From: Rhodoferax ferrireducens
Lineage (GTDB): Bacteria; Pseudomonadota; Gammaproteobacteria; Burkholderiales; Burkholderiaceae_C
Length of the DNA stretch: 64,000 nt
Assembly: GCA_002083775.1 (NCBI GenBank)
Contig: MTEI01000002.1
Coordinates: 607,662-671,661, forward strand
Direction: 5' to 3'
Below are positions 1 through 9,377 of the stretch, piece after piece (position 1 is the stretch's first letter; every line of letters starts with the position of its first letter). The notes below the pieces were generated by a model, which worked only from the letters and a program-made list of their open reading frames with translations, was not told the origin of the DNA and made no database searches. Both the position numbers and the translations under genes were made by a program.

Positions 1-42
1 GTTCGGCGTCTGGCCGGGTTCAGAAATTTGTAATAGCGCCAT
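1..42 (-). CDS. hscA: HscA, Fe-S cluster assembly Hsp70 chaperone (first 14 codons only)
   Basis: Only the first 14 codons lie in the window, on the minus strand. They begin with ATG at 42 and read MALLQISEPGQTPN, which is the characteristic start of betaproteobacterial HscA. It follows hscB by 38 nt in the isc operon, as expected. HscA is the specialised Hsp70 that binds the LPPVK motif of IscU and drives cluster transfer. The ATPase and substrate domains are outside the window, so integrity cannot be judged. Confidence 0.85.
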   Translation of the reverse strand, partial: MALLQISEPGQTPN

Positions 43-80
43 GGTATGTAAAAGGGTGCAAGGCCCGTTGGGCCGGTGGC

Positions 81-599
81 TCAGGTTTCGATCTGGTCAA
101 GCCGCTTGTTCACGTCGTCTTCAAAGCGTTCAACAAACATCAGCGCCCGAACTTGGCCAACAGCCTCGGCAAACGCCTGACTGTCGTCCATCAAACGCTC
201 TATTTTTTGAAGCATCTCACGCTTGGCCTGCTGGACCTGCAGGCTGATTTGCTCCAGAGCCTGGGTGCTGGTGGCATCGTCGAGCTCTTCGCGCCACTGC
301 ATTTGCTGCATGAGGAACGTGGCGGGCATGGCGGTGTTGTTTTCAGCGTTGACCGGCGCGCCGTGCAGTTCACACAGGTAGGCGGCACGCTTGAGCGGGT
401 CTTTCAGGCGCTGGTAGGCCTCGTTGATGCGCACCGACCATTGCATGGCCACACGCTGGGCAGCAGCACCCTGGTCGGCAAACTTGTCAGGGTGCGCCTG
501 GCGCTGCAGGTCTTTCCAGCGCGCATCAATTGCCGCGCGATCCTGACCAAAGCGCTGTTCAAGCCCGAACAGCGTGAAGTCGTCAGATTGGAGATTCAC
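81..599 (-). CDS. hscB: HscB, Fe-S cluster assembly J-domain co-chaperone
   Basis: This 172-residue protein has an N-terminal J domain with the HPD signature at residues 36-38 (AHPDKF). A C-terminal helical domain, which in this family binds IscU, follows. Length matches HscB (about 170). It stimulates the HscA ATPase and delivers IscU carrying a nascent cluster. Its ATG overlaps the iscA stop codon by 4 nt (ATGA), so the two are translationally coupled in the order iscA-hscB-hscA. Confidence 0.95.
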   Translation of the reverse strand: MNLQSDDFTLFGLEQRFGQDRAAIDARWKDLQRQAHPDKFADQGAAAQRVAMQWSVRINEAYQRLKDPLKRAAYLCELHGAPVNAENNTAMPATFLMQQMQWREELDDATSTQALEQISLQVQQAKREMLQKIERLMDDSQAFAEAVGQVRALMFVERFEDDVNKRLDQIET

Positions 600-919
600 A
601 CCCGAAAAGACTCGCCACAGCCGCAGCGGTCTCGTTCCTTGGGGTTGTTGAACTTGAACCCTTCATTGAGCCCTTCGCGCGCAAAGTCCAGCTCGGTACC
701 GTCCAGGTAAACAAAGCTTTTGGGGTCCACAATGATCTTGACGCCCGGGGCTTCGAGCACCATGTCATCTTCGCCAACGCTGTCCACGTATTCAAGCGTG
801 TAAGCCATGCCGGAGCAGCCCGTGGTCTTGACGCCCAGGCGCACACCCACGCCCTGCCCACGTTTGGTCAGGTAGCGGGCAAGCTGCGAAATGGCCTTGT
901 CTGTCAGCGTAATAGCCAT
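596..919 (-). CDS. iscA: IscA, A-type Fe-S cluster carrier
   Basis: At 107 residues this is the usual length of IscA. The three metal/cluster-binding cysteines of A-type carriers are present: C35 in TTGCSGMAY and C99/C101 in CGCGESF near the C terminus. A-type carriers receive clusters from IscU and pass them to apo-targets, chiefly [4Fe-4S] enzymes. It lies between iscU (72 nt upstream) and hscB (4-nt overlap). Confidence 0.95.
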   Translation of the reverse strand: MAITLTDKAISQLARYLTKRGQGVGVRLGVKTTGCSGMAYTLEYVDSVGEDDMVLEAPGVKIIVDPKSFVYLDGTELDFAREGLNEGFKFNNPKERDRCGCGESFRV

Positions 920-991
920 GATGTCTTGAGGTTTCTGATTCAGTGCCTCGCCGCCACCAGGTCGGGCCCGGCGCGGCGATGAAGAGGGGGG

Positions 992-1390
992 TTAAGCCGT
1001 TTGTGCGTCAGTGTGTTTTTGGCGGTAGTCGCTGACTGCTGCCTTGATGGCGTCTTCCGCCAAAATCGAACAGTGGATTTTGACAGGTGGCAAGGCCAAT
1101 TCTTCGGCAATCTCGCTATTTTTCAGCGCAGCGGCCTGGTCCAGCGTCTTGCCCTTGACCCATTCGGTCACCAAGGAGCTGGACGCAATCGCCGAGCCAC
1201 AGCCGTAGGTCTTGAAGCGTGCGTCTTCAATCACGCCAGTCTCGGCGTTGACCTTGATCTGCAACTTCATCACGTCACCGCAAGCGGGCGCGCCCACCAT
1301 GCCGGTGCCAACCGAGTCGTCGCCCTTGTCAAACGAGCCAACGTTGCGGGGGTTTTCGTAGTGGTCCACCACTTTTTCAGAATATGCCAT
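992..1390 (-). CDS. iscU: IscU, Fe-S cluster assembly scaffold
   Basis: This 132-residue scaffold protein has all the expected ligands: C37 (APACGD), C64 (YGCGSA) and C107 (KIHCS), plus Asp39. The HscA-recognition motif LPPVK is at residues 100-104. IscU receives sulfur from IscS and builds [2Fe-2S]/[4Fe-4S] clusters. It sits second in the operon, separated from iscS by 100 nt that hold a REP-like inverted repeat (1428-1485), which may tune message stability between the two genes. Confidence 0.96.
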   Translation of the reverse strand: MAYSEKVVDHYENPRNVGSFDKGDDSVGTGMVGAPACGDVMKLQIKVNAETGVIEDARFKTYGCGSAIASSSLVTEWVKGKTLDQAAALKNSEIAEELALPPVKIHCSILAEDAIKAAVSDYRQKHTDAQTA

Positions 1391-1427
1391 TTTGATTCTC
1401 CTGTTAGGTCAATGTTTCCAACTCTGG

Positions 1428-1485
1428 ATGTCATCCCGGACTCGATCCGGGATCCATGGATTGCGGGTCAAGCCCGCAATGACAT
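1428..1485. repeat. REP-like double hairpin, family B copy 1
   Basis: The element starts with TGTCAT and ends with ATGACA. Inside are two hairpins: TCCCGGA/TCCGGGA and TTGCGGG/CCCGCAA. Related copies are at 11609-11638 and 58385-58456. It lies between iscS and iscU, inside the transcribed operon. Elements with this kind of consensus are widespread extragenic palindromes in proteobacteria. Confidence 0.75.
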
Positions 1486-1490
1486 CACCT

Positions 1491-2711
1491 CTAATGCGCT
1501 GCCCACTGGATGGTGGATATATCAATGCCTTCTTTGTACATGTCCCACAGCGGGCTGAGTTCTCGCAGTTTGGCCACGTTGAGCTTGATGGTGTCCACCG
1601 CGTAGTCAATCTCGGCCTCGGTGGTCCAGCGGCCAATGGTCATGCGCAGGCTGCTGTGGGCCAATTCGTCACTGCGGCCCAGGGCGCGCAGCACGTAACT
1701 GGGCTCCAGGCTGGCCGAGGTACAGGCCGAGCCACTGGAAACCGCCAGGCCCTTGATGCCCATGATCAGCGATTCGCCTTCCACATAATTGAAGCTCATG
1801 TTCAGGTTATGCGGCACGCGTTGCGTCAGGTGGCCGTTGATGAACACTTGCTCCACATCTTTCAAGCCAGCCAGCATGCGATCATGCAGCGCCTGGATGC
1901 GCACGTTTTCTGCTCCCATCTCTTCTTTGGCAATGCGGTAAGCCTCACCCATGCCGACACACTGGTGCGTGGGCAGGGTACCGCTGCGCATGCCGCGCTC
2001 ATGACCGCCACCGTGCATTTGCGCCTCGATGCGGATGCGTGGTTTGCGGCGCACAAACAGCGCGCCAATGCCTTTGGGGCCGTAGGTCTTGTGCGAGGTC
2101 AGGCTCATCAGGTCGATGGGCATCTGGCTGATGTCAAACGCCACGCGGCCGGTCGCCTGTGCCGCGTCCACATGAAAAATCACGCCCTGACTGCGACAAA
2201 TGGCACCGATAGCCGCCACGTCCTGAATCACGCCAATCTCGTTGTTCACATACATGACGCTGGCCAGGATGGTGTCCGGGCGAATGGCGGCTTTGAACAC
2301 CTCCAGGTCCAGCAGGCCATCGCTCTGCACATCGAGGTAGGTCACCTCAAAGCCTTGGCGCTCCAGTTCGCGGCAGGTGTCGAGCACGGCTTTGTGCTCG
2401 GTTTTCACCGTGATGATGTGTTTGCCCTTGGATTGGTAAAAGTACGCTGCGCCTTTGAGCGCCAAGTTGTTGGACTCTGTCGCGCCACTGGTCCAGACAA
2501 TTTCGCGCGGATCGGCGCCAATCAGCGCGGCCACTTGGCCACGCGCAGTTTCTACGGCGGCTTCAGCCTCCCAGCCCCAGGCATGACTGCGCGAGGCGGG
2601 GTTGCCAAAATGCTCGCGAAGCCAGGGAATCATGGCGTCCACCACGCGCTGGTCGCACGGGTTGGTGGCGCTGTAGTCCATGTAAATCGGGAAGTGCGGT
2701 GTGCTGTCCAT
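1491..2711 (-). CDS. iscS: IscS, cysteine desulfurase
   Basis: This 406-residue class V aminotransferase-fold enzyme converts cysteine to alanine and delivers persulfide sulfur to IscU and other acceptors. The PLP lysine is K208 in SLTSHK. The catalytic cysteine is C330 in [10 protein letters not shown] on the mobile loop typical of group I desulfurases. Length and the [13 protein letters not shown] block match IscS rather than SufS. It directly follows iscR (29 nt apart). Confidence 0.96.
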   Translation of the reverse strand: MDSTPHFPIYMDYSATNPCDQRVVDAMIPWLREHFGNPASRSHAWGWEAEAAVETARGQVAALIGADPREIVWTSGATESNNLALKGAAYFYQSKGKHIITVKTEHKAVLDTCRELERQGFEVTYLDVQSDGLLDLEVFKAAIRPDTILASVMYVNNEIGVIQDVAAIGAICRSQGVIFHVDAAQATGRVAFDISQMPIDLMSLTSHKTYGPKGIGALFVRRKPRIRIEAQMHGGGHERGMRSGTLPTHQCVGMGEAYRIAKEEMGAENVRIQALHDRMLAGLKDVEQVFINGHLTQRVPHNLNMSFNYVEGESLIMGIKGLAVSSGSACTSASLEPSYVLRALGRSDELAHSSLRMTIGRWTTEAEIDYAVDTIKLNVAKLRELSPLWDMYKEGIDISTIQWAAH

Positions 2712-2740
2712 GGGTAAATCTCTGGCAGGTTGACGTTAAC

Positions 2741-3274
2741 TTACATTTTGGAGAAGGCATTGCCCAGCGCGAACACCGAGTTGGGCGCATTCACCCGCAT
2801 CGGCTGGATCGGCATGCTGGAAATGGCGCGTTTGAGGGTGGGTTTTTCTTCCAGCTCAAAACCCTTGGCCAATTGCTCGTCCACCAGCTTTTGCAGGCTG
2901 ACCGAGTCTAAAAACTCGACCATCTTGACGTTGAGTGAGTCCCACAGATCGTGTGTCATGCAGCGGTGGCCTTCGCCCAGGCAGTTGCCTTTGCCGCCGC
3001 ATTGGGTGGCGTCCAGCGGCTCGTCCACCGAGGTGATAATTTCAGCCACGGTGATGTTGTCGGCGGACTTGGCCAGCGTGTAGCCGCCGCCGGGGCCGCG
3101 GGTGGACTCCACCAGCGCATGGCGGCGCAGCTTGCCAAACAGCTGCTCCAGGTACGACAGAGAAATTTGTTGGCGCTGGCTGATCGCTGCCAGGGTAACG
3201 GGGCCAGCAGATTGGCGCAGCCCCAGATCAATCATCGCAGTGACCGCAAAACGGCCTTTGGTGGTGAGACGCAT
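2741..3274 (-). CDS. iscR: IscR, Rrf2-family Fe-S regulator
   Basis: This 177-residue winged-helix repressor senses Fe-S status. Cluster ligands are visible at C92, C98 and C105 with H108, in the segment CGGKGNC...HRCMTH. It is the first gene of the isc operon and is expected to repress it when loaded with [2Fe-2S]; a matching operator lies at 3314-3338. The ATG at 3274 is preceded by AGGAG. Confidence 0.95.
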   Translation of the reverse strand: MRLTTKGRFAVTAMIDLGLRQSAGPVTLAAISQRQQISLSYLEQLFGKLRRHALVESTRGPGGGYTLAKSADNITVAEIITSVDEPLDATQCGGKGNCLGEGHRCMTHDLWDSLNVKMVEFLDSVSLQKLVDEQLAKGFELEEKPTLKRAISSMPIQPMRVNAPNSVFALGNAFSKM

Positions 3275-3313
3275 GGCAAGCTCCTGACTTTCGGTTGATG
3301 ACTAGCCAGCTGT

Positions 3314-3338
3314 TTTGCCGACTAATTGAGTCAAGTAT
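3314..3338 (-). promoter_or_regulatory. IscR type 1 operator overlapping the isc promoter
   Basis: On the minus strand this 25-bp site shows the half-sites TTGACT and AGTCGG separated by an A/T-rich centre (CAATT). This matches the known type 1 IscR motif (GACT-N6-AGTC core). A TATACT -10 element overlaps its upstream edge. It lies 40 bp upstream of the iscR start, so it fits autoregulation of the operon. Confidence 0.75.
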
Positions 3339-3414
3339 ATCAAAAACCTAGCGCTGTAGTCGGATAAATAGACTGATTGGTATTTTTTTAAGGTTATTGC
3401 GGAAATTTACTAAA

Positions 3415-3463
3415 TTTCATAGCTAACTGCCCTTTACCTATAGGGGCTAGAGGCCAATTTGAT
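3415..3463. repeat. Palindromic element family A (intergenic copy)
   Basis: It shows the family core ATAGCTAACTGCCCTTTACC followed by TAGGGGCTAGAGGCCAATTT. It lies between the uvrB stop and the isc promoter. The inner arms (GCCC/GGGC) pair. Confidence 0.7.
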
Positions 3464-3465
3464 AC

Positions 3466-5595
3466 TTAAGCCTTCAGGGGAATGACGCCCGCAATGTTGT
3501 CGGTGCCTGCCGCGCCAAAGGCCTGCTCTTTCAAAATAGCCAGCTGATCACGCACCCGCGCAGCTTTTTCAAACTCCAGATTGCGGGCGTGTTCGAGCAT
3601 GAGTTTTTCCAGGCGCTTGATCTCGCGCGAGATGTCTTTTTCGCTCATCTCTTCCACCTGCGCACGCTGCAAAGCGTCGCGCTCCAGCTTCTCAGCCTCT
3701 TTGCCGGCCTTTTCGCTGTAGACGCCGTCGATCAAGTCGCGCACTTCCTTGATGATGCTGCGCGGCGTGATGCCGTTTTTCAGGTTGTGCGCCACCTGCT
3801 TGGCGCGGCGGCGCTGGGTTTCGCCCATGGCGCGCTCCATGGAGTTGGTGATCTTGTCGGCATACAAAATCGCCCTGCCCTCCACATTGCGCGCGGCACG
3901 GCCAATGGTCTGGATCAGCGAGCGCTCGGAGCGCAAAAAACCTTCCTTGTCGGCGTCCAGAATGGCGACCAGTGAGACTTCGGGAATGTCCAGCCCTTCA
4001 CGCAGCAGGTTGATGCCCACGAGCACGTCAAAGGTGCCCAGGCGCAGGTCGCGGATGATCTCGACCCGCTCCACCGTGTCAATGTCACTGTGCAGGTAGC
4101 GTACTTTGACGCCGTTGTCACTCAAATAGTCGGTGAGCTGCTCGGCCATGCGTTTGGTGAGGGTGGTGATCAGCACCCGCTCGTGTTTGTCGACGCGGAT
4201 GCGGATTTCTTGCAACACGTCGTCCACCTGGCTGGTGGCTGGGCGCACTTCCACCTCGGGGTCAACCAGACCGGTCGGGCGCACCAGTTGCTCCACCACT
4301 TGACCGGCGTGGTCTTTTTCCCATTGCGCGGGCGTGGCGGAGACAAAAATCGCCTGGCGCATACGCGTCTCAAATTCTTCAAAGCGCAGCGGCCGGTTGT
4401 CCAGCGCGCTGGGTAACCTGAAGCCGTATTCCACCAGCGTGGTCTTGCGCGAGCGGTCGCCGTTGTACATGCCGCCAAACTGGCCAATCAACACGTGCGA
4501 CTCGTCCAGAAACATCACCGCGTCTTTGGGCAGGTAGTCGGTCAGCGTGGCGGGTGGCTCACCAGGGGCGGCACCACTCAGATGCCGGGAATAGTTTTCG
4601 ATGCCCTTGCAGTGGCCAACCTCGCTGAGCATTTCCAGGTCAAACCGGGTGCGCTGCTCGATACGCTGCGCTTCCACCAGCTTGCCTTGGCCCACGAACT
4701 CCTTGATGCGGGCCGCCAGTTCAAGCTTGATCGCTTCGACCGCAGACAACACCTGCTCGCGCGGCGTCACGTAATGACTGCTGGGATAGACGGTGAAGCG
4801 AGGAATCTTTTGGCGGATGCGCCCGGTCAGCGGGTCAAACAGTTGCAGGCTCTCGATCTCGTCGTCAAACAGCTCGACCCGGATCGCCATCTCGGAGTGT
4901 TCGGCCGGAAAAATGTCGATGGTGTCGCCGCGCACCCGAAACGCACCGCGTGAAAAATCAATGTCGTTGCGTTGGTACTGCATACGCACCAGCTGCGCAA
5001 TCATGTCGCGCTGGCCCATCTTGTCACCGGCGCGCAGCGTCATCACCATCTTGTGGTACGCCTCAGGCTGGCCAATGCCGTAGATGGCCGACACGGTGGC
5101 GACGATCACCACGTCACGCCGCTCCAGCACACTTTTGGTGCAGCTCAGGCGCATCTGCTCGATGTGTTCGTTGATGGCCGAGTCTTTTTCAATGAACAAG
5201 TCGCGCTGCGGTACATAGGCCTCGGGCTGGTAATAGTCGTAGTAGCTGACGAAATACTCCACCGCGTTCTTCGGGAAAAACTCGCGGAACTCGCTGTACA
5301 ACTGCGCCGCCAGCGTTTTGTTGGGTGCAAAAACAATAGCAGGCCGCCCAAGCCGGGCAATCACATTGGCCATGGTGAAGGTTTTGCCGGAGCCGGTGAC
5401 ACCCAGCAACGTCTGGAACACCTCGCCGTCTTCCACACCTTCTACCAGCTGGTTGATGGCCTCGGGCTGGTCACCGGCAGGTGGGTACGGCTGGTACAGC
5501 TCAAAGGGCGAGCCCGGAAAGCTGACAAACTGGCCGGTGCGGATGTGCTCGGCATCGTCAGAAGGAACAAGCGTGATCGGTGTGGGCGCGGACAT
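3466..5595 (-). CDS. uvrB: UvrB, excinuclease ABC subunit B
   Basis: This is the damage-verification helicase of nucleotide excision repair. A Walker A motif ([10 protein letters not shown]) lies in the N-terminal helicase domain, the motif II variant DESH follows, and the beta-hairpin region ([10 protein letters not shown]) is present. A C-terminal UVR domain ([20 protein letters not shown]) contacts UvrC. The ATG at 5595 gives 709 residues, near the usual 670-700. An in-frame TTG at 5622 could extend it by nine residues but is less likely. No convincing LexA box was seen upstream. Confidence 0.97.
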   Translation of the reverse strand: MSAPTPITLVPSDDAEHIRTGQFVSFPGSPFELYQPYPPAGDQPEAINQLVEGVEDGEVFQTLLGVTGSGKTFTMANVIARLGRPAIVFAPNKTLAAQLYSEFREFFPKNAVEYFVSYYDYYQPEAYVPQRDLFIEKDSAINEHIEQMRLSCTKSVLERRDVVIVATVSAIYGIGQPEAYHKMVMTLRAGDKMGQRDMIAQLVRMQYQRNDIDFSRGAFRVRGDTIDIFPAEHSEMAIRVELFDDEIESLQLFDPLTGRIRQKIPRFTVYPSSHYVTPREQVLSAVEAIKLELAARIKEFVGQGKLVEAQRIEQRTRFDLEMLSEVGHCKGIENYSRHLSGAAPGEPPATLTDYLPKDAVMFLDESHVLIGQFGGMYNGDRSRKTTLVEYGFRLPSALDNRPLRFEEFETRMRQAIFVSATPAQWEKDHAGQVVEQLVRPTGLVDPEVEVRPATSQVDDVLQEIRIRVDKHERVLITTLTKRMAEQLTDYLSDNGVKVRYLHSDIDTVERVEIIRDLRLGTFDVLVGINLLREGLDIPEVSLVAILDADKEGFLRSERSLIQTIGRAARNVEGRAILYADKITNSMERAMGETQRRRAKQVAHNLKNGITPRSIIKEVRDLIDGVYSEKAGKEAEKLERDALQRAQVEEMSEKDISREIKRLEKLMLEHARNLEFEKAARVRDQLAILKEQAFGAAGTDNIAGVIPLKA

Positions 5596-5994
5596 GGGGT
5601 GGGTGCAATCGGTTGGAGGCAACCGAGCATGTTATCCAACTCCGTTCAGGCAAGCAGGCAGTGGATGCGATCCAAACTGTTGTGGTCTCTCCCGCTGTCA
5701 AAGTCAACGTTTCATGTCAAACCCGGCTGATTGGGCAAACACCAGCGTGTCAACTTGTGCCCAACATCTCTATTTCAAAAAGCGCGTTGGACGAATCCGC
5801 ATGATGACCATCGTTTCTTTCAGACCCGCAGCGCCCTGAAAGGCCAGCGGGCCGTTCGTCGAGCAATACCCCTGATAGCAACGTGTGATTACGATATCTG
5901 GAAAATTGAACTCGTTGGTAACTTTTTGACTTTTAGCGTCAACCAACGCAACCAACCAGTTCAATTCCTTTTCAATCCCTTCTTCGAGGTGACC
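5596..5994. other. Intergenic region between uvrB and a small membrane protein gene
   Basis: About 400 bp without a supported gene. It must hold the divergent promoters of uvrB and the rightward genes. The only structure noted is an interrupted inverted repeat at 5913-5948 (CGTTGGT...ACCAACG outside, TTGAC...GTCAA inside) just upstream of the small ORF. The open frames here lack a good start or family resemblance. Confidence 0.5.
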
Positions 5995-6168
5995 ATGCGC
6001 TCTGATCTGAATGAATTCGTGACCAAGTACCTCACCCTCGTTGGTGCCACCGTGATGGCCGTGGGTTTTGTGGCCTTTGTGGCCACGTCTTACGATGAAA
6101 CCCGTGCCGAGGGCCAGACCAGCGCCGTGCAGGGCAGCATCGCACCCAGCCAGACCACCGGCTCTTGA
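5995..6168 (+). CDS. Small single-pass membrane protein, unknown function
   Basis: This 57-residue frame starts at an ATG preceded by GAGG at a suitable distance. After a short charged N terminus it has one hydrophobic helix, roughly residues 12-31 (YLTLVGATVMAVGFVAFVAT). A polar Ser/Thr/Gln-rich tail follows. I do not recognise a family. It lies 129 bp upstream of the aminotransferase gene on the same strand. It could be a real small membrane protein, but the only support is the start site, hydrophobic helix and position. Confidence 0.45.
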   Translation: MRSDLNEFVTKYLTLVGATVMAVGFVAFVATSYDETRAEGQTSAVQGSIAPSQTTGS

Positions 6169-6297
6169 GCGTGTGTTGACCCCCGGCCAGGCAGCGCCGG
6201 GATAGGGTCTGGGCAGGGTCCAAGTTGTCAGTAAAATGCCGGGTTGTCCGGCCACAGGCTGGTCTTGCGCCCTCACCCCACTCCACAGGACCCTCTC

Positions 6298-7494
6298 ATG
6301 TCACTCTTTTCTGCTGTCGAAATGGCCCCCCGCGACCCGATTCTGGGTCTCAACGAGCAATTCAACGCCGACACCAACCCTGCCAAGGTCAACCTGGGTG
6401 TAGGCGTTTACTTTGACGACAACGGCAAGCTGCCCCTGCTGCAGTGCGTGCAGGCCTTTGAGAAAACCATGATGGACAAGCCCACCGCCCGTGGCTACCT
6501 GCCCATCGACGGTATTGCCGCCTACGACGCTGCCGTCAAAGGCCTGGTGTTTGGTGCCGACAGCGAGCCCGTCCGCAATGGCCGCGTAGCCACCATTCAG
6601 GCTTTGGGTGGCACCGGTGGCCTCAAAATTGGCGCCGATTTTCTCAAGCGCCTCAACCCCGATGCCAAGGTGCTGATTTCTGACCCCAGCTGGGAAAATC
6701 ACCGCGCGCTGTTCACCAACGCCGGTTTCACCGTGGAAAGCTACCGCTACTACGATCCCGCAACCCGTGGCCTGGACTTTCCCGGCATGCTGGCCGACCT
6801 GAACGCCGCCGCACCCGGCACCGTGGTGGTGTTGCACGCCTGCTGCCACAACCCCACCGGCTACGACATCACCCCGGCGCAGTGGGACGACGTCATTGCC
6901 GTGGTCAAGGCGAAAAACCTGACCGCTTTCCTGGACATGGCTTACCAAGGCTTTGGTTACGGCATTGCGGAAGACGGGGCGGTGATCGGCAAGTTTGTCG
7001 ACGCCGGACTGGACTTTTTTGTCTCCACCTCTTTTTCCAAGAGCTTCAGCCTGTACGGCGAACGCGTCGGCGCCCTGAGCGTGTTGTGCGCCAACAAGGA
7101 AGAAGCCGCCCGCGTGCTGAGCCAGCTCAAGATCGTCATTCGCACCAACTACAGCAACCCGCCCACCCACGGCGGCGCCATCGTGGCCGGTGTGCTTAAC
7201 AACCCCGAGCTGCGCGCCCTGTGGGAAGGCGAGCTGGGCGAGATGCGCGTGCGCATCAAGGCCATGCGCCAGAAGCTGGTCGACGGCCTGAAGGCCGCTG
7301 GCGTGCAGCAGGACATGAGTTTCATCACCCAGCAGATCGGCATGTTCAGCTACTCGGGCCTCTCCAAAGACCAGATGGTGCGCCTGCGCAACGAGTTTGG
7401 TGTGTACGGCACCGACACCGGCCGCATGTGTGTGGCGGCACTCAACAGCAAGAACATTGACTACGTCTGCGCCTGCATCGCCAAAGTGGTCTGA
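6298..7494 (+). CDS. Aromatic/aspartate aminotransferase (class I PLP enzyme)
   Basis: This 398-residue protein is of the AspC/TyrB type. It begins MSLFSAVEMAPRDPILGLNE, typical of the family, and carries the PLP-binding lysine in STSFSKSFSLYGERVG. The Asn/Asp/Tyr cofactor residues lie in HNPTGYD and FLDMAYQGFG. It transfers amino groups between aspartate or aromatic amino acids and 2-oxoglutarate. Upstream in-frame codons (from 6244) are ignored because ATG 6298 fits the family start. Substrate preference (aspartate or tyrosine/phenylalanine) cannot be told from sequence alone. Confidence 0.92.
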   Translation: MSLFSAVEMAPRDPILGLNEQFNADTNPAKVNLGVGVYFDDNGKLPLLQCVQAFEKTMMDKPTARGYLPIDGIAAYDAAVKGLVFGADSEPVRNGRVATIQALGGTGGLKIGADFLKRLNPDAKVLISDPSWENHRALFTNAGFTVESYRYYDPATRGLDFPGMLADLNAAAPGTVVVLHACCHNPTGYDITPAQWDDVIAVVKAKNLTAFLDMAYQGFGYGIAEDGAVIGKFVDAGLDFFVSTSFSKSFSLYGERVGALSVLCANKEEAARVLSQLKIVIRTNYSNPPTHGGAIVAGVLNNPELRALWEGELGEMRVRIKAMRQKLVDGLKAAGVQQDMSFITQQIGMFSYSGLSKDQMVRLRNEFGVYGTDTGRMCVAALNSKNIDYVCACIAKVV

Positions 7495-7509
7495 TCTTCA
7501 AGCTTATAT

Positions 7510-7562
7510 AAGAAATAGCTGCCTAGCCCTTATGCTGTAAGGGCTGGTAGCTATTTTTTTAT
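7510..7562. repeat. Palindromic element family A (intergenic, terminator-like copy)
   Basis: This is the most symmetrical copy. AAATAGCTGCCTAGCCCTTA pairs with TAAGGGCTGGTAGCTATTT, followed by a T run. It lies 15 bp after the aminotransferase stop, so on the plus strand it could also act as its transcription terminator. Confidence 0.8.
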
Positions 7563-7577
7563 GAGTCAATACCTGAC

Positions 7578-8396
7578 ATGACCAGCCTCAACATCATCGG
7601 TGCTGGCCGCGTTGGCCAGACGCTGGGGCGGCTGTTTCATGACACTGGGGTGTTCAGCATCCAGGCGGTGCTGGCCCGCACGCCCGCCAGCGCGCAGGTG
7701 GCGCAACATGTCATCGGCGCAGGTTGGGCGGCCACAGACCTGGGCGCTTTGCCACAGGCTGATGTCTGGATGCTGTCGGTGCCCGACACCCAGATCGCCC
7801 CGATGGCTGAAGCGCTGGCGGCTTTGACGTGCACCGCAGGCCTGCGCCCGGCCCTGGCTTTCCACTGCAGCGGCGCGCTGGGCTCGGACGAACTGGCACC
7901 CCTGCGCCAAGCGGGCTGGCAGGTGGCCAGCGCGCACCCGTTGTTGAGTTTTGCCCGGCCAGAACTGGCGCTGACGCAATTCGCGGGCACACCCTGCGCG
8001 CTGGAAGGGGACGCCCAGGCGCTGCCAAGCCTGCAAACGGCTTTCCAGCGCATTGGCGGCCAGTGCTTCATGCTGCAGGCGCAGCACAAACTGCTCTACC
8101 ACGCTGGTGCCGTTTTTGCCACCAACTTTTTACCGGTGCTGCAGGATCTGGCCGAGCAGTTGTGGCAGCACAGCGGCATGCCCGCTGAACTGGCACCACA
8201 CCTGCGTGCCACCCTGCTGCACAACGCCGTCAACAACATCGTGGCGCTTGGGCCCCAGGCCGCCCTGACCGGCCCGGCAGCCCGTGGCGATGCGGCGCTG
8301 GTGGCGCGCCAAAGCCAGGCGGTGAGCCAGTGGAACGCCGATGCCGGTGCCGCATACGACGCACTCAGCACGCTGGCAAAACGGCTGGCCAGATAA
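7578..8396 (+). CDS. Rossmann-fold DUF2520 protein (oxidoreductase-like)
   Basis: This 272-residue protein has an N-terminal NAD(P)-binding glycine motif (NIIGAGRVGQTLGRLF), as in F420/NADP oxidoreductase-like proteins. A C-terminal all-helical DUF2520 domain follows, with the conserved segment around HKLLYHAGAVFATNF. The fold resembles ketopantoate and hydroxyisobutyrate dehydrogenases, but no substrate is established for the family. It follows the aminotransferase on the same strand, separated by a palindromic element. Confidence 0.8.
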   Translation: MTSLNIIGAGRVGQTLGRLFHDTGVFSIQAVLARTPASAQVAQHVIGAGWAATDLGALPQADVWMLSVPDTQIAPMAEALAALTCTAGLRPALAFHCSGALGSDELAPLRQAGWQVASAHPLLSFARPELALTQFAGTPCALEGDAQALPSLQTAFQRIGGQCFMLQAQHKLLYHAGAVFATNFLPVLQDLAEQLWQHSGMPAELAPHLRATLLHNAVNNIVALGPQAALTGPAARGDAALVARQSQAVSQWNADAGAAYDALSTLAKRLAR

Positions 8397-8439
8397 AACG
8401 CAGCAGGCCCTTGCTCCGGGGACGCCATGACGGCCCTCT

Positions 8440-9288
8440 TTAACGATCACCCCAGACCACCGAGCGCATCGAGATGGAGGCCGCCTGAAAGTCAGCATTG
8501 AAGAACTTTGGCTTTTCACCCAGGCTGGCGGCCGCGGCCGCATACAGCAGTGGCAAAAAGTGCTCGTGGCTGGGGTGTGACAGGCGGGCGATCGTTCCCA
8601 GTTTCTGAAAATCCTGCAGCGCCTGCAGATCGCCCACCTGCAGAACCCCGGTGATGGTGTCATCAAATTCACGGGCCCAGTCAAAAGTTTGATCCGGCCG
8701 GGCATCACCTTGCATGGTGCCCAGGTTGTGCACGATGTTGCCGCTGGCCACTATCAACAAGCCAAGCTCTCGCAACGGGGCAAGCTGCCGGCCCAGAGCC
8801 AGATGTTCAGAAGGCGGGCGGCGGACATCCATGCTGAGCTGGATCACCGGAATGTCAGCCGCCGGGAACATCGGCTTCAAAACACCCCAGGCCCCATGAT
8901 CCAGGCCCCAGGTGTGCTCATCAAGTTGCAGCGGCTGCTGGTTGTGCGGCTGGCGCAGAAACTCCGACAACGCCAGCGCGGCTTCGGGGAACCCGGGTGC
9001 CGGATACTGCTGCTCAAACAGCACTTTGGGAAAGCCACCAAAGTCATGGACGGTTTTGGGCTGCGCCATGGCAGTCAGCCACCAACCGTCGGTCAGCCAG
9101 TGCGCTGATACACACACAATGAGTCGCGGGCGCGGCCATGTCAGACCAAATTGCGAACCCAGTGCCTGCCAGCTTTGGAAATAGCTGTTGCCGGGCAACG
9201 CGTTCATGGGGCTCCCGTGACCCAGAAAAAGCACGGGCAAAGGCTCAGTTTTGGAAAGAAGGCGCGTGATGGGTGGGTTTGCGGTCAT
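8440..9288 (-). CDS. ygiD: LigB/DODA-family extradiol dioxygenase (YgiD-like)
   Basis: This 282-residue protein of the class III extradiol dioxygenase family is similar to 4,5-DOPA dioxygenase. The N-terminal metal histidine is in LFLGHGSPMNAL, further conserved histidines are in VSAHWLTDG and DHGAWGVL, and a C-terminal HPSHEHFLPL block carries the catalytic base. ATG 9288 is chosen because upstream codons to GTG 9348 run into the phaZ promoter region. The cellular substrate in bacteria is uncertain. It is divergent from phaZ. Confidence 0.85.
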   Translation of the reverse strand: MTANPPITRLLSKTEPLPVLFLGHGSPMNALPGNSYFQSWQALGSQFGLTWPRPRLIVCVSAHWLTDGWWLTAMAQPKTVHDFGGFPKVLFEQQYPAPGFPEAALALSEFLRQPHNQQPLQLDEHTWGLDHGAWGVLKPMFPAADIPVIQLSMDVRRPPSEHLALGRQLAPLRELGLLIVASGNIVHNLGTMQGDARPDQTFDWAREFDDTITGVLQVGDLQALQDFQKLGTIARLSHPSHEHFLPLLYAAAAASLGEKPKFFNADFQAASISMRSVVWGDR

Positions 9289-9338
9289 TTCTTTGTCATC
9301 TTGGTGATTCAACTGATGTATTTTTCGGCCAGTCCTGC

Positions 9339-9353
9339 TATATTGCACTGCAA
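9339..9353 (+). promoter_or_regulatory. Probable phaZ -10 element with overlapping palindrome (possible PhaR operator)
   Basis: A TATATT hexamer at 9339-9344 is directly followed by the perfect palindrome TTGCACTGCAA (9343-9353), 25 bp before the GTG start. TGCA-rich palindromes are the kind of site bound by the PHB-responsive repressor PhaR. The position over the start of transcription would allow repression. No clear -35 was seen, and the link to PhaR is inference. Confidence 0.35.
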
Positions 9354-9377
9354 CATTTTCATTCTAAAGGGGACGCC

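Noticed and set aside
5596-5760. LexA box before uvrB
   Set aside because: No CTGT-N8-ACAG match was found in the upstream region.
5770-6276. A 168-codon minus-strand frame over the small membrane protein gene
   Set aside because: It has no recognisable domain or good ribosome-binding site and covers the promoter region of the aminotransferase.
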